Source: Didymella arachidicola
Taxonomy: Eukaryota > Ascomycota > Dothideomycetes > Pleosporales > Didymellaceae
Reading direction: 5' to 3'
Length of the DNA: 64,000 nucleotides
Assembly (NCBI GenBank): GCA_016630955.3
Contig: CM050000.1
Coordinates: 806,001 to 870,000, forward strand
Shown: piece by piece, positions 10,804 through 21,039 of the stretch
How the letters are laid out: every line of letters starts with the position of its first letter
Numbering within the stretch: the first letter of the stretch is position 1
Notes under the pieces: model-generated
What the model saw: only the letters and a program-made list of their open reading frames with translations
The model's database searches: none
Told to the model about the DNA's origin: nothing
Position numbers and translations under genes: made by a program

Positions 10804-13800
10804 ATGTCGTACAACGACGCTGGAGTCACACGAGTGACCGTTATACTGGATAAACCAGTCGATTGGGAGTCATGGTTCCAGCTACGACGAGAGAAAGCCG
10901 TCGTAGATGCTATTTGGAAGTACCATGACATCTCGAAACCACAGAGCGAGCTACCGAAGCTCGAAGAACCTATCAAACCACTGCCCAGCGATGTCAGAGC
11001 TGGAGCGACAGCGATTGCCCAGCTGGACGCAGGCCAGCAGGCAGTGTACAGTGATCTCCTCCACGACTGGAGATATGAAAGAGCAGAGTACGCGAAGAAA
11101 AAGCAGAAGGAAGGCGAACTTCTTTTGGATATCAGCCGTACGATTGCTGCTCGTCACCTTTACCTCATCAACGGAAAAGATGAGGTGTACGATCGACTGA
11201 TCGCTCTCAAGAAGCAGTTCGCGCCGACAACTGCTACACGAACCAGAGAGCTAATCGTCAAGTATCGATCTCTGCAGGAAGGCCCTCAGAGTCGCGATCT
11301 CGAGCAGTGGCTCGACGACTGGATTCACATTACGAATCAGTGCAGGGAAGTAGACCTTCCTGAAACAACGGGCTGTCGAGCTCAGGAGGATTTCCTGTCA
11401 GCTATCAGGACGATCGCGCCAGAATGGGCAGGATCATCGCATCATGATTTAATCATGAAAGAGACAGCAGGCAAGACGAATGAAGTTCAACCGGTGGCAG
11501 ACTACATCGCTCAGTTCAGAATCTATTACCGAAGAATCGGACCTACTGCGGCATCACTTGGTACGTTTGCGTCATTAGGTGTATCAGCCAAGTCAGAACA
11601 GCATCAGAAGGAGCAGAGATCATCGAGATCAGCTCCATACAAGCCAGAATGTATCTGCGGGAGCAAGCACTGGTATAGAGAGTGCTGGTACCTGTTTCCA
11701 GATCATCCGAAGAGACCCGAGGACTTTCAACCGGCTAAAGCTGTGCAAGACCGAGTAGCAGCAGCCTTGAAGGATCCAGAGCAAGTTAAGAGAATCAATA
11801 AGCTCCTAGCTCGGCACGGCAAGAGAGTAAAAGGCACAGATGAGACGCTCACACTTGATGGTGGGAAGAGCAGCGCAAGCTTTGTCACCTACAACAGCTT
11901 CTCTGTCGCACAGGTACAGCAGAAGGCTTTGCCAGCGATACGTAATCGATGGATACTCGACCCAGGCTCGAATATTCACGTATGCAACTCGACGAGATTT
12001 GGCTGGCAAGAGACACGGAAGGCAAGACCTCATGAGATGGTCTTAGCAGGAGACTCAACCTTGGCGATACAGGCCTGGGGAGAGGTGACGTTCAGCGTTA
12101 ACCGGCCGAACGGTATAGGCAAGATTCAATTGTCTAACGTCGCACTTGTAGAAGGCTTCCTTACAAACGTTGTAAGCCTCTCACGATGCCGAGAGATAGA
12201 CGTGCAGTTCGACTCAGGGAGAGATGCAATGTATCAGAAGCATCCATCAAACGTCATCTGTTCGCTTAAATACGCAAATGGGCATTGGATTGTCGACGCT
12301 GAAGAAAATGATCGCCTAGCTCTGAGCAGCTTCGCGGCGACAGTACGGCGAGCGTACAAGCCATCGCGAGAAGATCGACGTCCAATTCACACATCCCATG
12401 TCGAAGCTCATGAGATGTTTGCACACGCTGGCAAGGACGTGATTGACCATCTGAGTAGGAATGTACAGGGTATAACTCTTGACAAAGACGCCAGAGCTCC
12501 AAGGATGCACGAGTGTGAGACCTGTATACAATCAAAATCGGCAGCTCAGGTCAGCAGACGCGCGTCAGATGATCATGCGACAAGGCCTTTCTATCGAATA
12601 GTCGTTGATCTTGTACAGCTCATACCGACTGGAGAAACATGCTACAATGGAGATCGCTACCTGCTGCATGCAGTATGCGAGTACTCAAAGTGGCACGAAG
12701 CAGTGACTCTTGCGAACAAGTCACTACCAGTAGTGATAGCAGCTCTCAAGGCGCTGCTACACAAGATTGAGCGACAATACGGGTACACAGTCATTGTGCT
12801 CAAAGTCGATGGGGATCGTGGCTATGGCCTCGAACTCTACAGAATCGCGAGGCAAGCAGGCCTCAAGATTGAGCTGCGTGCTCCTGACACGCCTGAGCAG
12901 CTTGGAGCTGCAGAACAAGCCGGAAACATCATCATTACGAAAGCAAGATCGCTCCGCATTAAGGCAGGTCTACCGAAGTCTCTATCAAATGAGCTAGCGA
13001 TCACGGCGACAAAGATCACGAATGTAACGCCTACGAGATCTATTGATTGGAAGACGCCGTACGAACTCGTTCACGGCAAGCAGCCTTCAGTCGCGCACTT
13101 CTCCCAGATTGGGTGCAAAGCGTACACGCTTAACAAAAAGCTGAAGAAGGCAGATAAGCTAGAGTCTCGTACATTCGTTGGATACCTTGTAGGGTATGAC
13201 TCATCAAACATCTTTCGCATCTGGCTGCCGAAAAAGAACCAGGTGATACGTGTGAGAGATGTGATATTCCAGAGAAGCAGCCTCTACAACGACCATGAGA
13301 AGGCTGAGAAAGAAGATATTATGCAAGAAGAGATTGAGATCCTCAATATACTGCATACAGCGGAGGCAGAGGCAGATCAGGAAGTAGTAACTGAGCTACA
13401 ACAACGTCAGCAGCTTTCTAAGGATCAGAGCTTTCTGCCCACACCAGAACCGTCAGATCGCGGTACTGTACCACCTCAGGAGTGGACAGGCAATGACAGA
13501 GATCTAGACCGAGCTTCCGAGCCGGCAGAACAGATCAGTGTGGAAGATCAGCAAGGCGCTGAAGATCAAGACACTGGGGAACAGATTCAAGATCAACTGC
13601 TTGATGAGCCGCAGACGCATCACGAAGATGATAGATCTACAGCCAAAAGCAGCGGAGACGGACCACTACGGCCAGCTGTGACGAGCAAGCGAGACCGTCC
13701 ACGAAAGCAGCCATCAACATGGGCAAAAGGATGGAGCAATACCGAGGACTACGTACCAGATCGTCGACAGAACAACGCTCCAAAGATGGCAGACCCATCA

Positions 13801-15594
13801 ATCGTGAGCAGCAACATCATTACGGGTAAAAGAACCAGGAAGCCACCAGATCATGCTCTAGCTACGTACTATAGAGCATTTGCAGTAGCAATGAACCCGA
13901 CAGCCCCATCAAAGCTCACAGGAGAAATGCCAAAGCTACGATTACATCGCGACCAATTGCCGGATCCACCAAAGCGATGGAAGGATCTGAACAATCATCC
14001 ATTTGGCGCTGAGTTTGCACAGGCAGCACGAGCTGAGCTTGATAGCTGCTGGGCAAAAGACTGCTTCAATCAGACAGAGGCAACTGCAGCGACAGCAGAT
14101 GCTGAGGTTCTACCCTTGATGTGGGTATTCACGTACAAATTTGACGAAGATGGATACCTATACAAGTTCAAAGCGCGTATATGCGTACGAGGAGACATGC
14201 AAGAGGCTTGGGGAGACACCTACGCGGCAACGCTAGCAATTAAAGTCTTTCGAGCCCTCATCGCGTTAGCAGCAGCATTCGACCTACAGATGTTTCAGTT
14301 TGACGCCATGAATGCTTTTCTCAACGCGAGATTGCCACGCAAAATGTACTGCCGTACGCCAGAAGGATTTACAGACGAGCTTGGAGAGCTACTTGAACTA
14401 CAGCGCGCTCTCTATGGCCTCAAAGAAGCTCCATTGCTCTGGTACCAGGAGCTATCATCGACCTTGAAGAAGCTTAGCCTAGAGCCAGTGCCAGGAGTGC
14501 CATGCTTATACACGAATGATCACTTGATCGTATTTTTCTACGTGGACGATATTGTCGTTCTTGTTCACCCGCTCAACAGGGGCTATTACCAGACGTTCAA
14601 GCAGCAGCTGCTTACAACGTACGAGATCCGTGAATTAGGCGAGCTGAAGTGGTTCCTTGGTATCCGCGTAATCCGCGAGGAGCTCAGTCGCTCTATCTAC
14701 CTGACTCAAGACTCATTCATCAATAAGATTGCAGCAAAGTTTGACCTGAAGTCAAGCGTAAGATGTCCAGATGTTCCCCTAAGGGACAATGCCCTTTTGC
14801 CATCAACAGAGGAACCAAGTGCTGCGCGAACTCAAAGGTACCAGCGGCTAGTCGGCTCACTGGCTTACATTTCGACTTCGACACGACCAGACGTCGCGAG
14901 AGCACACTCAGTACTTGCACGTCATCTGCAGAATCCCGGGCAGAAGCATATGTACGCAGCTTGCCATGTATGGAGGTACCTGATAGGCACGAAACACTTG
15001 GCTATTCGAGCGTCCGCAGATAAGCAGCAAGGCATAACGAGCATCACAATGCTATCCCAGCAAGAGCACGAGCATGAGCCTCTCTTCTATGGTGCATCAG
15101 ATGCTGCTTTTGCCGACGAGCCAGAGACGCGACGCAGCTCTCAAGGCTATATCTTCAAGCTGTATGGACTGCCTGTTGATTGGAAGGCGACAGTCCAACG
15201 ATCAGTCACGAAATCGACTACAGAGGCCGAGCTACTCTCTCTATCAACAGCCGGATCAGAGATGGAGTGGTGGCAGCGCTTCTTTAAAGCGATCCAGTTT
15301 GACCCAGAGTTAACACCAGCACTGTGGTGTGATAACCAGCAAACTGTCTTAATCGCAACAAAGACAGCTGACAAGCTTCAGACGAAGCTGAAGCATGTAG
15401 ACGTACACCATCAATGGGTACGCCAGGAGGTAGCAGAGGGCAGACTGCAGGTAGATTGGAAGGCTACTGCAGAGATGCCAGCTGATGGCCTTACGAAGAT
15501 CCTTAGTCGTCAGAGACACGCCAACTTTGTACGCCAGCTAGGACTAAGCGATCTATCATCCAAACTGCGAGACAGATCAGATTCAGGTCTGTAA
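10804..15594 (+). CDS. Copia Gag-Pol polyprotein
   Basis: 1596 aa in one frame. Gag occupies roughly residues 1-340 with a zinc-knuckle-like C-x-C-x4-H-x4-C motif (CICGSKHWYREC, C283). The protease active site is LDPGSN with D386; the usual third residue is Gly, but the second is Pro (DPG instead of DTG/DSG). Integrase has the HHCC zinc region (HEMFAH ... CETC) and a DDE triad at D602, D669 and E704, giving the D35E spacing. Reverse transcriptase includes FQFDAMNAFLNARL and the catalytic YVDD at 1246-1249. RNase H has D1433, an E in TTEAELLSL, and D1510. The domain order integrase before RT is that of Copia, not Gypsy. All key residues are present, so the protein should be active if expressed. 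Confidence 0.95.
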   Translation: MSYNDAGVTRVTVILDKPVDWESWFQLRREKAVVDAIWKYHDISKPQSELPKLEEPIKPLPSDVRAGATAIAQLDAGQQAVYSDLLHDWRYERAEYAKKKQKEGELLLDISRTIAARHLYLINGKDEVYDRLIALKKQFAPTTATRTRELIVKYRSLQEGPQSRDLEQWLDDWIHITNQCREVDLPETTGCRAQEDFLSAIRTIAPEWAGSSHHDLIMKETAGKTNEVQPVADYIAQFRIYYRRIGPTAASLGTFASLGVSAKSEQHQKEQRSSRSAPYKPECICGSKHWYRECWYLFPDHPKRPEDFQPAKAVQDRVAAALKDPEQVKRINKLLARHGKRVKGTDETLTLDGGKSSASFVTYNSFSVAQVQQKALPAIRNRWILDPGSNIHVCNSTRFGWQETRKARPHEMVLAGDSTLAIQAWGEVTFSVNRPNGIGKIQLSNVALVEGFLTNVVSLSRCREIDVQFDSGRDAMYQKHPSNVICSLKYANGHWIVDAEENDRLALSSFAATVRRAYKPSREDRRPIHTSHVEAHEMFAHAGKDVIDHLSRNVQGITLDKDARAPRMHECETCIQSKSAAQVSRRASDDHATRPFYRIVVDLVQLIPTGETCYNGDRYLLHAVCEYSKWHEAVTLANKSLPVVIAALKALLHKIERQYGYTVIVLKVDGDRGYGLELYRIARQAGLKIELRAPDTPEQLGAAEQAGNIIITKARSLRIKAGLPKSLSNELAITATKITNVTPTRSIDWKTPYELVHGKQPSVAHFSQIGCKAYTLNKKLKKADKLESRTFVGYLVGYDSSNIFRIWLPKKNQVIRVRDVIFQRSSLYNDHEKAEKEDIMQEEIEILNILHTAEAEADQEVVTELQQRQQLSKDQSFLPTPEPSDRGTVPPQEWTGNDRDLDRASEPAEQISVEDQQGAEDQDTGEQIQDQLLDEPQTHHEDDRSTAKSSGDGPLRPAVTSKRDRPRKQPSTWAKGWSNTEDYVPDRRQNNAPKMADPSIVSSNIITGKRTRKPPDHALATYYRAFAVAMNPTAPSKLTGEMPKLRLHRDQLPDPPKRWKDLNNHPFGAEFAQAARAELDSCWAKDCFNQTEATAATADAEVLPLMWVFTYKFDEDGYLYKFKARICVRGDMQEAWGDTYAATLAIKVFRALIALAAAFDLQMFQFDAMNAFLNARLPRKMYCRTPEGFTDELGELLELQRALYGLKEAPLLWYQELSSTLKKLSLEPVPGVPCLYTNDHLIVFFYVDDIVVLVHPLNRGYYQTFKQQLLTTYEIRELGELKWFLGIRVIREELSRSIYLTQDSFINKIAAKFDLKSSVRCPDVPLRDNALLPSTEEPSAARTQRYQRLVGSLAYISTSTRPDVARAHSVLARHLQNPGQKHMYAACHVWRYLIGTKHLAIRASADKQQGITSITMLSQQEHEHEPLFYGASDAAFADEPETRRSSQGYIFKLYGLPVDWKATVQRSVTKSTTEAELLSLSTAGSEMEWWQRFFKAIQFDPELTPALWCDNQQTVLIATKTADKLQTKLKHVDVHHQWVRQEVAEGRLQVDWKATAEMPADGLTKILSRQRHANFVRQLGLSDLSSKLRDRSDSGL

Positions 15595-15680
15595 ACAGAG
15601 GGTCCTACAGAGTAAGACGTCTAGCTTTGGAGACGCAAGACGCTCATTTACAGCTTTCGTTTCTTGCTATTCACTCAAGC

Positions 15681-15690
15681 TGGGGGGGTG
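15681..15690 (+). promoter_or_regulatory. polypurine tract (candidate)
   Basis: A run TGGGGGGGTG lies immediately upstream of the 3' LTR, the position where plus-strand DNA synthesis is primed in LTR elements. Confidence 0.5.
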
Positions 15691-15812
15691 TGTTAGCCAG
15701 CATCACGTGCTCTGTTACATAATCATCTGTAGGGTGTATATTCCCTCTTCCCCTCATTAGATAGGAAACAACCTAGTCCCTCTTTTCTACGCCTGGCCTC
15801 TGCCCGCACACA
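15691..15812 (+). repeat. 3' LTR of the Copia element
   Basis: 122 bp, identical to 10458-10579, followed by the AAGTG duplication. Confidence 0.95.
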
Positions 15813-15899
15813 AAGTGCTCTAAGCGCGGAAGGTTAGCATACCTAAGTCTAACGCTTTATGAACGAAGTCCTTTGTTCTGCAATCCTCTGCTTCTCTTC

Positions 15900-16900
15900 T
15901 TTTGTTACGCTATTAGCGTCTTGCTAGATCTGTTGCGCTTTCGTTTGAACGTTCTTGTTGATATGCTATACGCATAAAAGCTGAGAAACCCCAGGAAGCA
16001 GCCAGCGCGCTGACATCTTTAGAGCCTCTTCCTGATCGCTGATAAACACACGCGGTTGTTGCACACCAGTCTTGCGCAGGAAACTTGCGATCGCCCAATG
16101 GTAATCTGAATGTGTCTCATTGCTGAGAAAGCAGAAGCCTGCAGAGAAGAACGTCTGCAGGTTAGTGCAGCCGAGTATGTGCAGTAGAGGGAGTTTGTAC
16201 TTGTTAGTTCGATATGTGCAGTCCATCAGTAGGACGTCAGGGTTTGCTAGCAGAAGCTCGACCTGCTTCTGATGGGCGAAGAAGAGGTTCTGGATGCGAT
16301 TGTTGTTGTCCTTCTTCACAGTAAAGATCTAGTTTGTTGAGGACAAGTCGTCTAGCAGTGTCTCTACTGGGCTTCTTCTGTTGAGATGCTTCTTCCTAAT
16401 AGCCTTCCTCTCGCTGCAGATATCGGTGGCAGAAATAAGTGTCTTGATCCTCTCTTTGGATGGCAGCCAGTATCTGCATGGGTCGCACGCCAGCATGGGT
16501 CATTGATTCTATCACTTCCTTCTGTGCTAGTGTACGATTGCGGTAGACATTGTGCGCGCTTGAGTTGATCGACCGTGGATGGTTGTGGTCCTTGTTTTGT
16601 ACTTCTAGCTTCCATTAATTGCTGTGCTTTGTTCTGAAGATGACAAGCTTAAAAGGACACCTAATGGAGCGTGTGCTTGTGCTAAGAAGCCTCGCAGTTG
16701 ACTAGTAGTTGTGCCTAAAACGATCGCAGTGATAGTAATAGCGTGTCTTGACAGCCGCATGGTGAGGCCAACTTCGCTTGAGGACGAAGCCGTAACCATG
16801 CTGCATGCCATGGGTCTTAAGCGCGTTATACGCTTCTTTATATGAGCTGTAGAACAGATCTAGAGGGGGGGCTATATCCTCCATGCTAGGATGCAAAGTG
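15900..16900 (-). pseudogene. MULE transposase, N-terminal and catalytic part
   Basis: Reading from 16900 downwards there is a FAR1/WRKY-like N-terminal stretch (YNALKTHGMQHGYGFVLKRS), then an internal region broken by stops, then part of the DDE core at 16319-15966 (LLMDCTYRTNKYKLPLLHI and VFISDQEEALKMSA). The order and motifs fit fungal MULE transposases. The Copia insertion interrupts it about 150 bp further on. Confidence 0.8.
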
Positions 16901-17022
16901 AATCAACAGGATTGCTTTGGTCCCCTTCGTGCTTAGTCTGTTGCAAAGACGCGCTGATCTCGCAACGATTTCGTGTTGTGGAGTTATACGCTAAGCCATG
17001 TTAAGCGATTAATTTCCGCTAG

Positions 17023-17072
17023 GTTAGCGTTGGGGACAAATCTCAAAAGCTTGGGGACAAATCTCAGCAGCC
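17023..17072. repeat. right TIR of the MULE, two iterated units
   Basis: Reverse complement of the left end: two GAGATTTGTCCCCAA units, with CTTTT between them instead of the left end's extra unit. Confidence 0.85.
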
Positions 17073-17382
17073 ACGGCAAGATCGTCAAAACGCGTCTGAC
17101 CGGCCGTGCGTCTCAAGCGAGATTTGGCGGCAGTAGCGTGCTGAGATGTCTGCGAGGGGCAGAGCGCGCTGTGGCTGAGTGCTGCGTCCTCCAGTCATCT
17201 GGCTTCAGACAGCTTTTATTCCCGGTCTTGCAGCCTGTGTTATCCTAGTCGCTGTTGCAGAGAGCCGCGCTTTACACCTGTTGCACGCATAGTTTATCCC
17301 TACTTTGCGTAATTAGATTTTTGTTATTACAGCAGGTGCAAATGCTTTACGTAGGTTATTAAATTATTAATGTTTACTACTA

Positions 17383-19225
17383 ACGTGTTTCATAAGTGTG
17401 CGCCCCACCCAAGTGTGCGCCCCACGAACACCGTCAACACGACAGCGCAACGCTATACTGCAACACAGCAATAATAAACTGCAGCTTGCAGACTTAAATA
17501 ATATTAATTAGAAGCTTCACTATCATCTACATCATCTATTTCTACCTTGCACGTGCGGGAATTGTGTCCAATCTCGCCGCAACGACCGCAGCGTCGTCCT
17601 GCGCGCACCCTCTTCGCAGGCGTCTCGCCCTCATGGCGACCCCTACCCTCCCTTTCAGCAATTAAGTCAGCTACTTCACTAACTGTAAGGGTCTCCTCTG
17701 CGCGTATATAGCGTCGCTTACGAGTCTTGCGCTTTGTAAGCTCCTCAATAGCGGTTCGCATACGTGCCTGTTCCTCCTGCAGCAACACCCTATTATGCGC
17801 TATCTGCTGAGCACCCTTACTTAACTGTCTGACCTGTTCATCTAACGAACTTGCTGGAGACCCTCGATGGATTTGAATCCGCTTTCGAATCAGAGTCGAC
17901 TGCTCCTCCACTTCGTGAGCGTTGCGTGGTGTCTTCGGCTCCCAGGCGACGTCGCTGGGTTTTGGTGGCGTTGGCGTGCGCAGGCGCACATCAAGCTTCG
18001 ATAGCACAACCTCTGGGTTGTGTGGGACTAGCCCAGCACCTCTAAAGCCTGCACAAACGTTTTCTGCAGTAAACGCCTTCTCAAACGATGCTTTAAAGGC
18101 TGGTAGGAAGGTTTCCTTGTTGATATGGTGGATGCGGGTGCGTGCCAAGGCCGAGATCTCGTCGCCATACAGGCGCTTCAACGGCGAGAAGCAGGCGACG
18201 TCAAGTGGCTGCAACAAGTGCGACGAGTGTGCTGGCATACAGAGAGTGATTATCTTCTTCTCTTTGCAGAGATCCTGGAAATCCACTGAACAGTGGCTCT
18301 CGTGGCCATCAATAATAAGCAGCCTGTAGACCCCAACAGGCTTCGCATGCGTGTCAAAGTGGTGGAGCCAGGCAAGCGCCAAATCGCTGTTAGTCCAGCC
18401 AGTGGGACTAACTTGAACAACCTAGTCCTGTGGGAGGTCCTCAGTAAACCAGTTAGAGATAAGAACCTTGCCTGCAAGGATAAGGAACGGTGGGACTACC
18501 TTCCCCGTCGACCCGACGCTTTGTACCAGGGTAACCCACTCGCGATCGCCAGGCTGGAGTTTCTTGCGCTTCCCAGGCTTCTCTAAGCCCGTTACTACTA
18601 GTTGCGACGAGATCTTGCCCATCAGAAAGCCAGACTCGTCAAAGTTGTACATGTCCTCGTCTATAATACCGTACTTTGCCTTTATCGACTGAACAAGTGT
18701 GAACCAGGGCTGGATAACCGCCGGGTCCTCGCAGGCAGCTCGCTGGCGATCGTACGGGCGGGTCCATCGCTTTTGCAGCTCAGGTGTGCGTTTTATGAAG
18801 TTGTTAACCCAGTTCTTGCCAACAGGCTCCGCGTCGCGTGCGCGGAGCAGTCTATCAGCCATATCTTGTACAAGAAGCTTTGATGGGGATATCCCTCGTA
18901 GATCTTGCTCAAGTATACGTTCAACAATCGCCTCCTCTTCTAGCTTTGTTAGGCGCTTTGAGTTCGGCTCGCAGTCGCGTCGAGAGCGTCGTCCGGCGCG
19001 TCGATCGCGTACTGTTGTTCGGGGAACACTGTAGACTGCAGCAGCGCGTCTTAGGCTTTGAAATTGATTTGAGGTATAATCAGAGATAGTAAGCTGTATA
19101 TCGCATTCAGTATGTGCCTGTAGAGGCTGGCGTTGTTGTTGCATTGCGCGATGTTCCTGTGCAGGCGGGTTGGCGGCGTTAGGTGGGCGACTCGCTTGGG
19201 TGGGCGACTCGCTTATGAAACACGT
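17383..19225 (-). mobile_element. pogo/Fot-like Tc1-mariner transposon (pogo-1)
   Basis: 1843 bp with TA target duplications (17381-17382 and 19226-19227). Both ends begin ACGTGTTTCATAAG, followed by a direct doubling of a motif: left GTGTGCGCCCCACCCAA, right version GCGAGTCGCCCACCCAA. The outer 14 bases are identical but the doubled inner motifs differ between ends. It encodes one minus-strand transposase with a single stop codon. Confidence 0.9.
17504..19144 (-). pseudogene. pogo-like transposase with one nonsense codon
   Basis: 547 codons in one frame, interrupted only by TAG at 18422-18424. The upstream part has an HTH_psq/CENP-B-type DNA-binding region (RAAAVYSVPRTTVRDRRAG) and the first catalytic Asp in MYNFDESGFLMG. 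Downstream of the stop come the second Asp (LLIIDGHESH) and the region of the third (SPLKRLYGDEI). The C-terminus carries a CCHC zinc knuckle (CGRCGEIGHNSRTC), a variable addition in fungal pogo transposases. A CAG-to-TAG change would explain the stop and is the CpA-to-TpA type produced by RIP. Nothing else in the frame is broken. Confidence 0.85.
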
Positions 19226-19266
19226 TAAAAGATATATATATTAAATTTTTAGAAGATTCTATAAGA

Positions 19267-19560
19267 TAGTTCTAGAGCTATTAGCCTCTAGATGTTTGGT
19301 TATCCCTAGTAAAACTAGGTGCGGCGTTCGCCCGTGTGCGGCGTTCGCCCGTGAGGTACGTTACAGAATAGCGCTAGAGTTATTAAGCTTTAGATTGTTG
19401 ATTTCCCCTAGTAAATCTAGGTGCGCCGCTCGGTGTACTGCGCCGCTCGGTGTACATGTACGTTAGTTCTAGAGTTATTAGCCTCTAGATGTTTGGTTTT
19501 CCCTAGTAAAACTAGGTGGTCCGCTTGTTGACATGGTCCGCTCGTTGTACATATACGTTA
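19267..19560. repeat. three tandem pogo-like terminal units without bodies
   Basis: Three units of about 97, 102 and 95 bp (19267-19363, 19364-19465, 19466-19560) share the same plan. Each has a first palindrome (CTAGAG...CTCTAG, degenerate in unit 2), a second (CCTAGTAAAACTAGG or close variant), a directly doubled 17-bp motif different in each unit, and ACGTTA at the end. The reverse strand therefore starts TAACGT plus a doubled motif, exactly like the end of pogo-1 next to it. I see no inverted partner ends or coding sequence. Confidence 0.75.
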
Positions 19561-19935
19561 TTTCTGCTTTTGCTTTGGAAGTTTAGTCATCTCCTCCCAT
19601 CACCTGAGCCTCATGCGTCCCATCCGCAAACTCTGCCGCCTTCGTGTTACCGTAGTAAATCCGCCCTTCCGACGCGGATAAAGGTCTAGCCGCATCTTGA
19701 TAGTAGTCACTCTGATTCCTCAAGCTTCAGAGAAGCATCGAGTCGCCTATGAGGCTAGAATTGTTCACTGAATACGTTCAGGTCTGAGTGATGATGTCAT
19801 GACCAAGCCCGCCATGTGCAGGACCATCAAATGATCTTGGACTTGAAGAATGCGAATTGCGGTTACAAGCCATCACTCCTCTACACAACTGCACGAAGTG
19901 TGTACTCAATCTGTCCTTGCAGGTGTTCGCTTGCA
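19561..19935. other. intergenic, promoter side of the SDR gene
   Basis: No further repeat unit or gene recognised. An in-frame ATG at 19816 exists upstream of the preferred SDR start. Confidence 0.4.
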
Positions 19936-21039
19936 ATGCCTAGTGTGGGCGAGATATTCTCGTTCTACAAATCTCTCACGAAATCACTCTTGAGCCTACT
20001 TTTCGCACGCCTGTACAGGCCGCAGCAGATACCGACTCGCGACCTGACAGGCCAAACAGCCATCATTACTGGAGCAAATAGCGGTATCGGCCTCTCGATT
20101 GCAGTCGCACTTGCGCAGCAGGGTGCTGCTGTTTGTCTCGCTTGTCGCAACGCTGATCGCGGAGCAGCAGCAGTCGATCATGTTGTCGCTCATTGTGATG
20201 AGGGCGGCAAAGCAAGGGTGAGCTGTCGCATCCTAGATGTTGGCGATCTCTCCAGTGTTCGCTTTTTCTGCCAGCAATGGAAGCAAGAAGGGACGAAGAT
20301 CGACATGCTGGTGCACAACGCTGGGATAGCGGCACCGCCCATCGGAAGCGCAACAAAGACGAATGAAGGCCTGGGGATCATGTACACCACCAATTTCCTC
20401 GGCAGCTACCTGATGACGCACCTTCTCGAATCATCGTTGAGCCAGACCGCCAGAGTTGTGCTGACGAGCTCGACGGGCAGCTATTCTGCCGCTGCGCGAT
20501 TCCTTTACAGGGAGGCTCCTGGCAATTCAAGCTCCTCTACGGAGCGCGATGTCATCGCGCGAATATCCGCAGCAGGCAAGGCGATCCTGGGCATCGAGGC
20601 TCAGAGCAGTGCTCCTGCGTACAGCCTAACCAAAGCGCAGCAGGTGCTCTTCGCTGCTCTCCTGCAGGGACATTTTGATGCACATGCGAGCACTGCCAAC
20701 AAGGGAACATGCAGAACAGCGCACGCTTTCACGCCAGGTTTCACCTCGACGGCGATTTTCGGAAAGTTTGATGTAACCTGGCAAACGTGGCTCACCAATC
20801 CCTTGTTCGCGGTGCTGAAGACAACCGAGAAGTGGGTAGCTGTACACAAAGACGAAGGTGCGAAGACAGGCGTGTGGCTGGCGACGTGGGGTGATGATAT
20901 AGGAAAAATGAATGACGGAGGGTCATTCTGGGAGAGAATGCAGAAAAGAACCAGTTTGGTTGACTTGATGAACGATAACAGGAAGAAGGACGAGTGTATG
21001 ACCTGGGAGAAGGACGCTGAGATCGTGTGGAGCATCTGA
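19936..21039 (+). CDS. short-chain dehydrogenase/reductase
   Basis: 367 aa from ATG 19936 (MPSVGEIFSFYKS). An in-frame ATG at 19816 would add 40 residues that look unlike the family. The NAD(P)-binding Rossmann fold has TGANSGIG at residues 45-52, followed by the conserved NAG motif (LVHNAGIA). The catalytic Ser lies in VVLTSSTGSYS and the YxxxK pair in PAYSLTKAQ. Length and layout match fungal retinol-dehydrogenase-like or WW-oxidoreductase-like SDRs, with a long C-terminal extension. The N-terminal segment (about residues 15-30) is moderately hydrophobic and could associate with a membrane. The substrate cannot be told from the sequence. No introns are needed. Confidence 0.85.
   Translation: MPSVGEIFSFYKSLTKSLLSLLFARLYRPQQIPTRDLTGQTAIITGANSGIGLSIAVALAQQGAAVCLACRNADRGAAAVDHVVAHCDEGGKARVSCRILDVGDLSSVRFFCQQWKQEGTKIDMLVHNAGIAAPPIGSATKTNEGLGIMYTTNFLGSYLMTHLLESSLSQTARVVLTSSTGSYSAAARFLYREAPGNSSSSTERDVIARISAAGKAILGIEAQSSAPAYSLTKAQQVLFAALLQGHFDAHASTANKGTCRTAHAFTPGFTSTAIFGKFDVTWQTWLTNPLFAVLKTTEKWVAVHKDEGAKTGVWLATWGDDIGKMNDGGSFWERMQKRTSLVDLMNDNRKKDECMTWEKDAEIVWSI

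Larger units (their letters stand above)
10458..15812 (+). mobile_element. intact Ty1/Copia LTR retrotransposon
   Basis: Two 122-bp LTRs, which I compared base by base and found identical, start TGTTAGCC and end GCACACA. They bound a 5355-bp element with perfect 5-bp target duplications AAGTG (10453-10457 and 15813-15817). Inside are a tRNA primer site directly after the 5' LTR, a single uninterrupted 1596-aa Gag-Pol ORF, and a G-rich tract before the 3' LTR. Identical LTRs and an open ORF suggest a recent insertion. Confidence 0.95.
8872..17072 (-). mobile_element. MULE DNA transposon, split by a Copia insertion
   Basis: Terminal inverted repeats begin GGCTGCTGAGATTTGTCCCC at 8872 and, on the other strand, at 17072. 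A perfect 9-bp target duplication ACGGCAAGA flanks both ends (8863-8871 and 17073-17081), the length known for Mutator-like elements. The transposase reads on the minus strand: N-terminal part 15.9-16.9 kb, C-terminal part 9.1-10.2 kb. The 5355-bp Copia element plus its 5-bp duplication lies between the two parts. Without it the MULE would be 2841 bp. The coding region also has stops and frameshifts, so it is non-autonomous. Confidence 0.9.
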
